Assembly (NCBI GenBank): GCA_963771005.1
Contig: CAVYRO010000002.1
Span: 62,001-126,000 of the forward strand
DNA from: DASQZK01 sp963771005
GTDB taxonomy: Bacteria > Bacteroidota > Bacteroidia > Bacteroidales > GCA-2748055
Length of the DNA stretch: 64,000 nucleotides
Direction: 5' to 3'
Shown here: positions 17,697-27,073 of the stretch, piece by piece
Numbering within the stretch: the stretch's first letter is position 1
Layout of the letters: the number at the start of each line of letters is the position of its first letter
The notes under the pieces: model-generated
Databases searched by the model: none
The model's input: only the letters and a program-made list of their open reading frames with translations
Told to the model about the DNA's origin: nothing
Translations under genes and position numbers: made by a program

Positions 17697-17839
17697 ATGG
17701 GGGGATTCATTTATCGATGATGTTCATCGTGCGGGTCCCCCGAACGACACGGGTCCCCCCAACGATAAAGAATCACCATATGCAAAAAAACCATTATTCC
17801 CATTAAACCCGTATATTTATGCAACCTAAAAATAGAACC

Positions 17840-19099
17840 ATGAAAAGACTGTCTTTCGTTATCTATTTCTGCCTGGCACTGACCGCCGGCATTTTAGCTC
17901 AGGATCCGGTTTGCAACCTGCCTGATCCTCTTGTAACTGTTGCCGGAAAAAAAGTCACTTCAACGGAACAATGGGAGAACAGCCGGAGACCGGAGATCCT
18001 GGCCATGTTCACCGAACAGATGTACGGGAATGTGCCCCTGGCACCCGGTACGAAGATCACCTGGAAGGTGGCTGAACAGAGTGATCAAGCCCTGGGAGGC
18101 CTGGCGGGGAGAAAGCAGGTTGAATTTCAAATCCGGAATGAGCGTACAGGAAAATCGATGAGCTATGTGATGCTGATCTATTATCCTGCAGGTCTTACCG
18201 GGAAATGCCCGGTATTCCTCGGCATGAACTTTTACGGGAACCAGACCATTCACCCTGATCCCGCCATCATCATGCCGGATTCCTGGATCATGAACGCCGG
18301 GGATTTTCATATTACCGATCACAGGGCTACGGAAGAATCCCGTGGAGTCAGGGTTTCGCGTTGGCCTGTCGAATATATTGTCTCACGCGGTTATGGCCTT
18401 GCAACGATCTATTACGGCGACCTGGACCCGGACTTCGACGATGGATTTCACAACGGACTCCATCAGTTTTTTTACACCGCGGAAGATACGGTGCATAATG
18501 CGAACGAGGGAGGTTCCATCGCAGCATGGGCTTTTGGGCTTTCGAAAGCCATGGATTATTTTGAGAGCGATCCCGTTTTCGATGCATCCCGTGTTGCCGT
18601 AATGGGACATTCGCGGCTGGGGAAAACCTCCCTTTGGGCAGGAGCCGTTGATCAGCGGTTCGCCCTGGTGATCTCCAACAGTTCGGGGTGTGGCGGGGCG
18701 GCCCTTTCCTGCCGTAAACACGGGGAAACGGTGAAGAGGATCAACGACAGTTTCCCGCATTGGTTCTGTGATAATTTCAAGAAGTATAACGACAGGGAAG
18801 AGGACCTCCCTTTCGACCAGCATATGCTGATAGCCCTCATAGCTCCGCGTCCGGTCTATATTGCAAGCGCCGTGGAAGACGACTGGGCCGATCCGGTGGG
18901 CGAATACCTTTCCGGATGGTATGCCGGGGAAGTCTACAATTTATACGGCCTTCACGGTCTGCCTTCAAAAACTCCGCCGGTGGTCAATTTCCCGCTCAAA
19001 GACGGAATAGTGGGTTATCACATCCGTTCGGAAGGACATGACCTCAAGGCGTACGACTGGGTGCAGTTTCTTGATTTTGCGGATGAAGTTTCAAGGTGA
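17840..19099 (+). CDS. CE15 glucuronoyl esterase-like hydrolase
   Basis: 419 residues from the ATG at 17840. An SPase I-type signal peptide ends near GILAQD. The alpha/beta-hydrolase core contains GHSRLGKTSLWAGAVD, the bacterial CE15 nucleophile elbow with Ser258, then NSSGCGGAALSCRKHGE, the APRPVYIASAVEDDWADP strand and the catalytic His in SEGHDL. CE15 enzymes cleave ester bonds between glucuronate side chains and lignin alcohols, and some act on other uronate esters. It follows the kinase after 143 bp that include a near-tandem 18-bp direct repeat (CGGGTCCCCCGAACGA type). Confidence 0.88.
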   Translation: MKRLSFVIYFCLALTAGILAQDPVCNLPDPLVTVAGKKVTSTEQWENSRRPEILAMFTEQMYGNVPLAPGTKITWKVAEQSDQALGGLAGRKQVEFQIRNERTGKSMSYVMLIYYPAGLTGKCPVFLGMNFYGNQTIHPDPAIIMPDSWIMNAGDFHITDHRATEESRGVRVSRWPVEYIVSRGYGLATIYYGDLDPDFDDGFHNGLHQFFYTAEDTVHNANEGGSIAAWAFGLSKAMDYFESDPVFDASRVAVMGHSRLGKTSLWAGAVDQRFALVISNSSGCGGAALSCRKHGETVKRINDSFPHWFCDNFKKYNDREEDLPFDQHMLIALIAPRPVYIASAVEDDWADPVGEYLSGWYAGEVYNLYGLHGLPSKTPPVVNFPLKDGIVGYHIRSEGHDLKAYDWVQFLDFADEVSR

Positions 19100-19192
19100 A
19101 AGATGAAAGGCGAAAGGCGAAAGGATAAGACGAAAAGGCGAAAGGCGAAAGGATAAGACGAAAAGGTGAAAGGCGAAAGGGGAACGGATTTT
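19095..19192. repeat. Tandem repeat of AAAGGCG-type words
   Basis: A purine-rich repeat directly after (and touching) the CE15 stop codon. A unit of about 29 bp, built from AAAGGCG words followed by GGATAAGACGA, occurs twice and then a partial third time. It is a simple-sequence array with no coding role seen; on the minus strand it only extends the IS66-like frame with low-complexity peptide. Confidence 0.85.
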
Positions 19193-19415
19193 CTGGAAGG
19201 AGATCTTGGGGTTTATGTACTGGGTAATCATGGATAAGAACCTTTTTTAGTCTGTTGATGGCCTCTATATTGTTGATCTTGCCTGTTCCCGGGAAATAAT
19301 AAATCATGGCGGCCTGCTGAACAGTTTTATGACCACCTTCGATATTCAAAAGTGCCCCCTTGAAAAATGTGAGCAGAATGCGGGACGGGCAACCTTCAAT
19401 GAAGAAGAAAAAACT
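19185..19415 (-). pseudogene. IS66-family transposase C-terminal remnant
   Basis: On the minus strand the frame 19415-19185 reads GALLNIEGGHKTVQQAAMIY, then FPGTGKINNIEAINRLKKVL, then HDYPVHKPQDLLPENP. This resembles the C-terminal end of IS66 transposases, where a GSH/GGHK segment is followed by AAMIYSFFGTCKINNIEP-like sequence and a final ELLP motif. The rest of the transposase and terminal repeats are absent, so it is a decayed fragment. It borders the AT-rich toxin-antitoxin genes, suggesting past mobile-element activity at this site. Recognition is from memory of the family and not from a search. Confidence 0.5.
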
Positions 19416-19687
19416 TTAAATAGAAGCTGTTAAGGAATTTTGTGAACAGGTAAACGGATACTTGAAGTGAAATTTTATAAATTTACTTATCCGTGTTTGC
19501 AGGATGAAATGGGAATTGTAAGTGTATAAACAAATCCGCCCGAATTGGAATGATATGTTCATATTTAAGGGCGACACAGAAAATATATTTTCTAAAGGTG
19601 AACATATTCAGACGATGTGCACAACCCAAGGTGAAACCCTAAGCCATGGCTTTTCCTAAATAGCAAAAAAGTTTGTATTTTTGGATT

Positions 19688-19987
19688 ATGAGCATAGTCG
19701 AAAAAAATATCGATAAAATAAGATCATTATGTAACCAACATAGAGTTGCTAAATTATTTGTCTTTGGTTCTATATTGACGGATAACTTTAAAAAATCCAG
19801 CGACATTGACTTTCTTGTAGACTTTGCCGACATGGATTTATATGATTATGCTGATAATTACTTTGCTTTTAAAAATGCACTTGAACATTTATTAAAAAGG
19901 CAAATTGATTTGCTTGAGGATAAAGCCGTAAAAAATCCCTACCTACGTCAATCTATCGACTCGTCAAAACAATTAATTTATGAATAG
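19688..19987 (+). CDS. mntA: MntA-type nucleotidyltransferase antitoxin
   Basis: 99 residues from the ATG at 19688. The minimal nucleotidyltransferase motif GSx10DxD is exact: GS of VFGSILTDNFKKSS followed by DIDFLVDF. In characterised pairs this protein AMPylates or otherwise neutralises the HepT toxin. It overlaps hepT by 8 bp. Base composition is clearly more A/T rich than the flanking genes, supporting horizontal acquisition with the neighbouring IS66 remnant. Confidence 0.88.
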   Translation: MSIVEKNIDKIRSLCNQHRVAKLFVFGSILTDNFKKSSDIDFLVDFADMDLYDYADNYFAFKNALEHLLKRQIDLLEDKAVKNPYLRQSIDSSKQLIYE

Positions 19988-20318
19988 TGATATCAACACG
20001 TGGTTGTATGATATTCTACAATCGATCAAAGAGATTGATAGCTACTATGATAACAGACCAAGAATTTTTGAGGAATATATATCTGACACAAAAACAAAGC
20101 GTGCGATTGAACGTAATTTGGAGATAATAGGAGAAGCAGTTAACAGGATTTACAAAAAGGATAAAAATTTCAGGCTTAGCAATGTCGAGAAGATTATTGG
20201 AACGCGTAACAGGATAATTCACGGCTACGATAAAATATCAGATGACTTGATCTGGAGTATTGTGATTAATCATTTACCCAAGTTAAAAGATGAGATAGCT
20301 AAACTATTATATGAATAA
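19980..20318 (+). CDS. hepT: HepT-like ribonuclease toxin (DUF86)
   Basis: 112 residues, all helical in pattern. The HEPN active-site motif Rx4HxY is present as R76-N-R-I-I-H81-G-Y83 (GTRNRIIHGY), and RNLEIIGEAVNRI is the usual DUF86 helix. HEPN toxins of this class cleave RNA and are inhibited by their MntA partner. It is translationally overlapped with mntA. It may be a stress or defence module, or a passenger of the mobile island. Confidence 0.9.
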   Translation: MNSDINTWLYDILQSIKEIDSYYDNRPRIFEEYISDTKTKRAIERNLEIIGEAVNRIYKKDKNFRLSNVEKIIGTRNRIIHGYDKISDDLIWSIVINHLPKLKDEIAKLLYE

Positions 20319-20738
20319 TGGGCAGTGCACAAAATGCGGTGACCGTAATTACCTGAATAATGGATATTTGGTGGTCGGGGTATTTAATTGTCTACGTTTT
20401 CGATTTACAGTTTTCGTCTCCGAATGTCGGCAACTACGGTTATCGCCGAAGGTTATGGACAATGCAGCGGACTAACCAAACCTAATAGACTGAAACCTCC
20501 GGCCGGGCTAATGATCTTCTATATCTCTTTATCAAAAGACATCGGGATGTTTTTCCGGGTTGCCTCTTTTATCCTGGCTTTTAGCTGACTAATAGATTCC
20601 TGCTATTTTCAGAACCTTTCAACGTTCTAAACATAAAATACTTTGAACAAGCTGATAGAATCATTTTTATGGAAAGAACAAGTAACTCCATAACTCCATA
20701 ACTCCATAATAACTCCATAACTCCATAAATTACAGGGT
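20319..20738. other. 420-bp intergenic region before the M28 peptidase
   Basis: No supported gene; short frames here lack recognisable motifs and a consistent start. The 3' end carries an 8-bp tandem repeat immediately upstream of the peptidase (listed separately). The rest is unremarkable A/T-rich DNA presumably including the peptidase promoter. Confidence 0.5.
20684..20726. repeat. 8-bp tandem repeat (AACTCCAT)
   Basis: Five AACTCCAT units: three in a row, a 3-bp AAT interruption at 20708-20710, then two more. The array ends 12 bp before the ATG of the M28 peptidase, so it lies in the 5' leader, like the TTGTTGAT array before the aldolase. Confidence 0.95.
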
Positions 20739-22976
20739 ATGAAAAATAGTGCCATCATCATTTTCCTGACCTTAGTCTTCCAGTCTGCAATGACCCAGAC
20801 TACCGGGATCAAGGGATTCTATGCGGAAAACCAGGATAATCAAAGGGATCTGGAATTAAAGTTTGACGAGGGACTGAATGCGGAAAGCATAGGTAACTAC
20901 ATAAAGAGGCTTTCGGATAAACCCCATCATCTGAGTTCCAAAGCGGATAAGGAAAATGCCGAATACGTACTGGGACTTTTCAGGGAATGGGGATGGGATG
21001 CCCAAATTGAGACGTTCCATGTATTGTTCCCCGTTCCGGAAACCCGGCTACTGGAAATGATCTCTCCGGGTAAATATAAAGCCGTTTTACAGGAACCCGT
21101 GCTTAAGGAAGATGCTACCTCGGGCCAATCCGGGCAACTGCCCACATATAATGCCTACAGTGCCGACGGGGATGTAACTGCCGAACTTGTGTTCGTAAAT
21201 TACGGCCTTCCCGAAGATTACGATATCCTCGATAAGCTCGGTATCGATGTAAAGGGAAAAATTGTCATTGCAAAATACGGGCACAGCTGGAGAGGGATAA
21301 AACCAAAAGTAGCCCAGGAACACGGTGCAGTTGGTTGCATCATATACAGCGACCCGGGTGACGACGGCTATTTCAGGGGGGACGTTTACCCCGAAGGCCC
21401 CTTTAAAAATGAATATGGCGTACAACGGGGTTCGGTGCTGGATATGTGCGTCTTTCCCGGCGACCCGCTTACACCGGGCAAGGGAGCTACGAAGGATGCT
21501 GAAAGGCTCGATCGCTCCGAAGCGCTTAGTCTCCTGAAGATCCCCGTTCTTCCCATCAGCTATCATGATGCGGAACCCCTGCTGAAGGACCTTGGAGGTC
21601 CTGTGGTACCTGTGGGATGGCACGGCGGACTTCCTTTCGCCTATCATACGGGTCCCGGAAAATCAACGGTCCATTTAAAATTGGCCTTCAAATGGGATAT
21701 CGTTCCCTGCTACGACGTGATCGCAAAGATCCCAGGTTCAGAATTTCCGGATCAATGGATCATCCGGGGGAATCACCAGGACGCCTGGGTGAACGGGGCT
21801 AATGACCCGGTCAGCGGCGAAGCCGCATTGCTGGAGGAAGCCCGGTCGATCGGAAACCTGCTGAAAACCGGGTGGCGTCCGGCAAGGACGATCGTTTACT
21901 GTGTATGGGACGGGGAGGAGCCCGGACTTCTTGGTTCGACGGAATGGGTGGAAGAACACGAGAAAGAGCTGAAAGAAAAAGCGGTCGTCTATATAAATTC
22001 AGATTCCAACGGAAGGGGTTTTCTTTATGCCGAGGGTTCGCACGCGCTCGAACCATTTGTAGATGAAATTGCGAAAGATGTGACCGACCCGCAGACTGGA
22101 GTGACCGTTTTCCAGCGAAACAAAGATCATGATGCCATTACCGCCGGTAATACCGAATCCCGGAAAGCTGTCTGGGACCGGGATGATATGAAGCTCGACG
22201 GAATGGGATCCGGCTCCGACTATTCCGCTTTTATCCAGCATGCGGGTATACCGTCTTTAAACCTGGGTTACGGAGGCGAAGGAGGCGGAGGTGAATATCA
22301 TTCGATATATGATTCTTATGATTTCTACGTGAAATTCTACGACCCTGGTTTTCAATACGGCATCGCCCTCGCCGAAACGATCGGCCATGCGGTTCTCAGG
22401 ATGTCGGAAGCCGATGAACTGCCTTTTGACTTCACACATTTATATACCACGATCGAAAGGTATTCAGAGGAACTGATATCGCTACTTGAAAATAAACGGG
22501 AAAAGTCGAATCTGGAAAACCGCATCATACGCGCAGGGGGTTATGAAACAGGCCAGGATCCCACCAAAGGTTATGCTGTTCCGGAAACCGTCCCTGAAGT
22601 TCCCTTCCTTGATTTTTCACCCCTGCAAAATGCCTTGGCTCTGCTGAAAACAAGCGTGGACAGCCTGCGTTCGGCCTGCGAAAAAAATACAGAAGAAGGC
22701 ACCGTTACTGCCGCCTTCAACAGCGCCCTCTACCGTGCGGAACAGCAGTTGTTAAATGAAGATGGACTGCCACGACGCCCCTGGTATAAACATATCCTGT
22801 ATGCACCGGGCTACTATACCGGTTATTCGGTCAAGACCATGCCGGGGATCCGTGAAGCTATTGAAGAGGGCAACTGGGATGAGGCCCGGGATCAAATTGA
22901 AATAGCTGCAAAAACACTGGAGAGGCTGGCAGGTTATTTTAAAACTCCTGGGGCAACCCCATATGTGAGAAGGTAA
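20739..22976 (+). CDS. M28-family metallopeptidase, glutamate carboxypeptidase II-like
   Basis: 745 residues: a signal peptide (ends SAMTQ), a protease-associated domain around residues 120-300 (VKGKIVIAKYGHSWRGIKP), the M28 zinc domain at about 320-560, and a C-terminal helical dimerisation-like domain. Zinc-site residues are visible as His346 in GNHQDAW, Asp356 in GANDPVSG, Glu393-Glu394 in DGEEPG, and a His in GEYHSIYD near the end of the domain. Family members trim C-terminal or acidic residues from peptides in the periplasm. The layout matches PSMA/transferrin-receptor-type proteins. It stands alone, with repeats upstream. Confidence 0.9.
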   Translation: MKNSAIIIFLTLVFQSAMTQTTGIKGFYAENQDNQRDLELKFDEGLNAESIGNYIKRLSDKPHHLSSKADKENAEYVLGLFREWGWDAQIETFHVLFPVPETRLLEMISPGKYKAVLQEPVLKEDATSGQSGQLPTYNAYSADGDVTAELVFVNYGLPEDYDILDKLGIDVKGKIVIAKYGHSWRGIKPKVAQEHGAVGCIIYSDPGDDGYFRGDVYPEGPFKNEYGVQRGSVLDMCVFPGDPLTPGKGATKDAERLDRSEALSLLKIPVLPISYHDAEPLLKDLGGPVVPVGWHGGLPFAYHTGPGKSTVHLKLAFKWDIVPCYDVIAKIPGSEFPDQWIIRGNHQDAWVNGANDPVSGEAALLEEARSIGNLLKTGWRPARTIVYCVWDGEEPGLLGSTEWVEEHEKELKEKAVVYINSDSNGRGFLYAEGSHALEPFVDEIAKDVTDPQTGVTVFQRNKDHDAITAGNTESRKAVWDRDDMKLDGMGSGSDYSAFIQHAGIPSLNLGYGGEGGGGEYHSIYDSYDFYVKFYDPGFQYGIALAETIGHAVLRMSEADELPFDFTHLYTTIERYSEELISLLENKREKSNLENRIIRAGGYETGQDPTKGYAVPETVPEVPFLDFSPLQNALALLKTSVDSLRSACEKNTEEGTVTAAFNSALYRAEQQLLNEDGLPRRPWYKHILYAPGYYTGYSVKTMPGIREAIEEGNWDEARDQIEIAAKTLERLAGYFKTPGATPYVRR

Positions 22977-22990
22977 ATTAATACATTCCA

Positions 22991-23030
22991 ATGAAAAATC
23001 CCGGAAGGCCTCATCTGCCGTTCCGGGATT
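22991..23030 (-). terminator. Rho-independent terminator of the E2-E1 operon
   Basis: A perfect 10-bp stem, AATCCCGGAA (22997-23006) with TTCCGGGATT (23021-23030) and a 14-nt loop. On the minus strand the stem is followed by a run of T (ATTTTTCATT), so it should end the E2-E1 transcript. It lies 36 bp beyond the E1 stop, between convergent genes, and may also serve the M28 gene. Confidence 0.7.
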
Positions 23031-23066
23031 AAGATTATCCGGTTTGGTTAAAACCGCTGCTTATTC

Positions 23067-25535
23067 CTATACTCCGTTTTTGCTTCTCTCCTTGAGCATT
23101 TCGTTGCTGAAATCATTTTTTGAGATATGTCCTTTCAACGGGAGGATCTTCTGGTGAATGGCGTCGATGATCCATTCCGCCTGCGGGAAGAAATAGTTCT
23201 CCAGCTCATGTGCCGGAGTGATCCAGTTCCTCGATCCCACTACTACCGGGGGGGCATCGAGATAATCGAAGGCCAGTTCGGTCACCGTCCCTGCGAGATC
23301 CTTCAGGAAGGAACCTCTGGCAGTGGCGTCGCCGGTAATAACAATCCTTCCGGTTTTTTTCACCGATTCAATGACGAGGTCGTAATTGAAAGGCACCAGT
23401 GATCTTGCATCGACGATCTCGGCTGAAAGCCCGTACTTTTCCTGCAACAGGCCGGCAGCTTCAAGAGCCCTGTAAAGCGTTGCTCCTATACTGAGGATGG
23501 TTACATCATTTCCTTTCCGTTTGATATCAGGCTCACCGAGCGGGATCTCATAATATTCTTCGGGGACTCCCCCCTCATGAAATTGTTCTCCAATGTCATA
23601 AATACGCTGACTCTCAAAGAAGATCACGGGATCGGTTCCCTGGAGCGCCGAATTCATAAGTCCTTTGGCATCATAAGGCGTAGCCGGGAAAACAACTTTG
23701 AGGCCGGGGATATGGGCCACCAGGGAGGTCCAGTCCTGGGAATGCTGGGCTCCGTATTTTGAGCCCACCGAAACGCGTATCACAACCGGCATCCGGATTA
23801 TATTTCCGCTCATCGCCTGCCATTTGGGAAGCTGGTTGAAGACCTCGTCGCCGGATCGACCCAGAAAATCACAGTACATGATCTCTGCCACGACCCTTCC
23901 TCCGCACATGCCGTAACCGATGGCCGTACCTACAATGGCGCCTTCGGAAATGGGCGAGTTGAACAACCTGTTATAGGGGAGGGCCTCCGTCAATCCGCGG
24001 TATACGGCAAATGCACCGCCCCAGTCCCGGTTCTCTTCGCCATAGGCGATAAGGGTGGGATCTTTGTAAAAACGGTCGATGACGGCCTCGAATATTCCAT
24101 CCCTCAGCTGGAAAGTCTTGATCTTTGATACAGACTTGCCGTCTTTGTCAAAGGCGAACCGTTCCCTCGTCCGGATCTGTTTCACCCGCGGATTTTCCTC
24201 AAGGGGCATCAGGATTTCCGGCTCACGGTCTTCCATTTTATCGACCGATGCGTTGGAGAACATCATCCGGCCAATGATCCCGGGATCGCCGGTGAGATCC
24301 ATGCGGGGAGAGACACTGTCATCAATGGCCAGGGCCATGGCCTTTTTGACCAGGCCGGTAACCTCATCCTGCAGCCCGGAGAGTTTCGCCTCGTCGATAA
24401 TGCCCTCCTCAAGCAGGTCTCTGGCATACGATGCCAGGGAATCCACCTGCTGCCAGGCATCAATTTCTTCTTTCGAGCGGTAGGAAGAGGCATCGGAGGG
24501 TGAATGGCCTGTAAAACGGTAGGTGAGGGTGTCGAGAAGGACAGGTCCGTTCTTTTCTTCGAGAACTTTCTTCTTTCTTTTAAATGCATCGATCACTGCC
24601 AGCGGATTGTATCCGTCAATCCGTTCGGCGTGCATCATCTCAGGATTAACGCCGGCTCCAACCCGGGCAAGAATGTCGTAACCCATGGTTTCACCCTGCG
24701 TCTGTCCGCCCATCCCGTACTGGTTATTCATGAAGTTGAAGATGATGGGAAGCCCGCCTTTGAAATCACCCTGCCACAATTTTTTGAACTGGTCCATTGA
24801 GGCAAAGGTTATACCTTCCCACACCGGACCGCATCCCATGGAGGCATCGCCGATATTGGCAACAATGATCCCTTCTTTTTTATTGACTTTCTTATAGAGG
24901 GCCGCCCCGACAGCAATATCCCCGGAACCGCCCACGATGGCATTGTTCGGGTAAACGCCGAAAGGAGTGAAGAATGCATGCATGGAACCGCCCAGGCCGC
25001 GGTTGAAACCGGTTTCACGGGCGAATATCTCGGCAAGCGTTCCGTAAAGAAGGAAATCGACAGCCAGTTCTTTCACATTTCCGCTGAAATTTTTTTCGAT
25101 AACCCTGAGAATTGCCCCGTCGAAATGCGACTTCATGATCGTCATGAGCCGGTCATCTTCAAGCTGGTGGATAGCACTCATGCCCTTTGCCAGGATCTCA
25201 CCGTGCGAACGGTGAGAACCGAAAATATAATCCTCCACGCTTAAATTGAATGCCATCCCCACGGCCGAGGCTTCCTGTCCCAGGGAAAGATGGGCGGGAC
25301 CCGGATGATTATACTTCATGCCCTGGTATTCCCCCGCGGTTTTGATCAGGTTGAGCATGGTCTCGAATTCGCGGATAATAAGCATATCCCTGTAAATTCC
25401 AAGAAGCTGACCTTCCGTGAAGTTCTTCTTTTCCTCTCTAAGTGTCCGCGTATACTGGTTGACCGGAATGGTCCCGAATGTGATCTCACTTTTCTTTCGT
25501 ACCAGGGAAGGGTCAATAAATTGTGACTTAGGCAT
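23067..25535 (-). CDS. 2-oxoacid dehydrogenase E1, fused alpha and beta subunits
   Basis: 822 residues. Residues about 30-420 are the E1 alpha part with the thiamine diphosphate motif GDASMG near 228 and its NNQYG end near 270. Residues about 470-800 are the E1 beta (transketolase-like) part (DPTLIAYGEENRDWGGAFAVYRGL, RVVAEIMYCDFLGRSGDEVFNQ). Such fusions act as pyruvate, branched-chain or acetoin-type dehydrogenases, decarboxylating a 2-oxoacid and passing the acyl group to the E2 lipoyl arm. It follows the E2 gene by 64 bp. No E3 (lipoamide dehydrogenase) gene is in the window, so the complex must borrow one. Confidence 0.9.
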   Translation of the reverse strand: MPKSQFIDPSLVRKKSEITFGTIPVNQYTRTLREEKKNFTEGQLLGIYRDMLIIREFETMLNLIKTAGEYQGMKYNHPGPAHLSLGQEASAVGMAFNLSVEDYIFGSHRSHGEILAKGMSAIHQLEDDRLMTIMKSHFDGAILRVIEKNFSGNVKELAVDFLLYGTLAEIFARETGFNRGLGGSMHAFFTPFGVYPNNAIVGGSGDIAVGAALYKKVNKKEGIIVANIGDASMGCGPVWEGITFASMDQFKKLWQGDFKGGLPIIFNFMNNQYGMGGQTQGETMGYDILARVGAGVNPEMMHAERIDGYNPLAVIDAFKRKKKVLEEKNGPVLLDTLTYRFTGHSPSDASSYRSKEEIDAWQQVDSLASYARDLLEEGIIDEAKLSGLQDEVTGLVKKAMALAIDDSVSPRMDLTGDPGIIGRMMFSNASVDKMEDREPEILMPLEENPRVKQIRTRERFAFDKDGKSVSKIKTFQLRDGIFEAVIDRFYKDPTLIAYGEENRDWGGAFAVYRGLTEALPYNRLFNSPISEGAIVGTAIGYGMCGGRVVAEIMYCDFLGRSGDEVFNQLPKWQAMSGNIIRMPVVIRVSVGSKYGAQHSQDWTSLVAHIPGLKVVFPATPYDAKGLMNSALQGTDPVIFFESQRIYDIGEQFHEGGVPEEYYEIPLGEPDIKRKGNDVTILSIGATLYRALEAAGLLQEKYGLSAEIVDARSLVPFNYDLVIESVKKTGRIVITGDATARGSFLKDLAGTVTELAFDYLDAPPVVVGSRNWITPAHELENYFFPQAEWIIDAIHQKILPLKGHISKNDFSNEMLKERSKNGV

Positions 25536-25599
25536 TTTTATCTTGTTTTTTAATTACGAATATATACTTTCAACAACAGGAAATATGGTCTTCGCAGGT

Positions 25600-26871
25600 T
25601 CAGTCGATACCCGCGTCAAAATTTGCGATCCGGGCTGCGAGTTCCTTCAGAAAAGCTGATGCAGGTGCACCGTCAATGGCCCTGTGATCATAGGTCAGCG
25701 ACAAACCGATCACGGGGATGAAACCGATGCTGCCATCACCCAGGTCGGAAGGGCGCCAGATAATTGTATTCACGCCCAGGATGCCGGCCTGCGGCAGATT
25801 GAGCACCGGGGTGAACATCTCGATACCATAAGCTCCCAGGTTGGAAACGGTGAATGTACCAGCGCCGCTTTTCAGCAGTTCCGGATCAATTTTCCCATTC
25901 CGGCATGCAGAGGCCAGATTTTTAATATGGCCGCATAGTCCGCGGAGGCTGAGATCATCGGCATTTCGCAATACGGGTACCATCAAACCCCTTTCGGTGT
26001 CAACGGCTATTCCCAGGTGTACTTTGCTGAACTCTTTTATTTGATCACCGAGGAAATGGGAGTTGATCGCAGGCATCTTCAGCAGCGTGCGAACGACGGC
26101 ATAGCAAACCATATCGTTCAGGGTTATATCCGGAATATTTTCACTGCCGGAACGTTTTTTCACCTCCTTCCGTAAAGCGAGGATCTTCCGGGCGTCGGCA
26201 CTGAGATGATGCGTGAGCTGCGCCGAATTCTGCAACGATGCCTGCATATTGCGGGCGATGATCTTCCGGATGTTCGTCAGCGCTTTGGTGGTGGAATCAT
26301 TTCCGTCTCCGGCAAAGGAAGGATACTCATATGCCGGTTCCGGCTTATTTGCGGTGGAAGCCTGCACCTTTCTACCTTTAAGGTAATTCTCGATATCCCG
26401 GGCAATGATCCTCCCATTCGGTCCGGTGCCCGGCAAACCGGAAAGGTCGATGGAATGTTCGCCAGCCATGTTGCGGGCACGGGGGGAGATCTTTAATTTC
26501 TTACCGGGAACGTGTTCCTCTTTCAGAAGGGGAGGAGCCTCCTGTGAGGATGCCGGAGATTCCCCGGGAACTTCCCCGGGAACTTCCACGGGCTGTGCGT
26601 CTGCGGAGGGACTGAAAGAGGAGATATCCTCGCCCGCATTCCCGATGACGGCAACATTGGAAAGTACCTGTACTTCATCCCCCTCCTGGAAAAAGATGCG
26701 GAGAAGGGTGCCGCCAGTCCTGGCCTCTTCCTCGAAAGCCGCCTTATCCGTTTCGTACGCAAAGAGCAGGTCGCCGGTTTCCACCTTGTCGCCTTCCTTT
26801 TTATACCATTGGGTGATGATACAACTTTCCACGGATTGACCCTGCTTGGGCATAAATACTGCTTCAGCCAT
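25600..26871 (-). CDS. Dihydrolipoamide acyltransferase (E2)
   Basis: 423 residues from the ATG at 26871. One lipoyl domain with the modified lysine Lys43 in YETDKAAFEEE, a Pro/Glu/Ser linker, a peripheral-subunit-binding domain (KISPRARNMAGEHSID, GTGPNGRIIARDIENYL), and the catalytic domain with HHLSADARKI and the active-site DHRAIDG (His396, Asp400). It transfers the acyl group from the E1 partner to CoA. It is the promoter-proximal gene of the E2-E1 pair and is divergent from the GntR regulator, 202 bp away. Confidence 0.93.
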   Translation of the reverse strand: MAEAVFMPKQGQSVESCIITQWYKKEGDKVETGDLLFAYETDKAAFEEEARTGGTLLRIFFQEGDEVQVLSNVAVIGNAGEDISSFSPSADAQPVEVPGEVPGESPASSQEAPPLLKEEHVPGKKLKISPRARNMAGEHSIDLSGLPGTGPNGRIIARDIENYLKGRKVQASTANKPEPAYEYPSFAGDGNDSTTKALTNIRKIIARNMQASLQNSAQLTHHLSADARKILALRKEVKKRSGSENIPDITLNDMVCYAVVRTLLKMPAINSHFLGDQIKEFSKVHLGIAVDTERGLMVPVLRNADDLSLRGLCGHIKNLASACRNGKIDPELLKSGAGTFTVSNLGAYGIEMFTPVLNLPQAGILGVNTIIWRPSDLGDGSIGFIPVIGLSLTYDHRAIDGAPASAFLKELAARIANFDAGID

Positions 26872-27073
26872 AGTGCTCAATAATTTACTTGCATGAATTT
26901 TCCTGATTTCAATCAACTTGTCTTGATATGTTTATTCAACTGAGACTGTAGATTCCTTTATATATATGAATAAACATAAAAGTTTGTAAAAATACGATTA
27001 TTAACTTGTATTTACAAGTAAAATAATTTATTTTTACCATGAAAGGCATAAAAAATCAAACCAGGGAAACATT
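26872..27073. promoter_or_regulatory. Divergent control region E2-E1 / GntR-rhamnose genes, with palindromic operator
   Basis: Holds promoters for the dehydrogenase genes (minus) and the GntR-rhaDBA genes (plus). At 27004-27019 is a perfect inverted repeat, ACTTGTA and TACAAGT with a 2-bp centre, 55 bp before the GntR start. This is the size and symmetry expected for a GntR/HutC-type dimer and suggests autoregulation. Whether it also controls E2-E1 cannot be seen. Confidence 0.55.
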
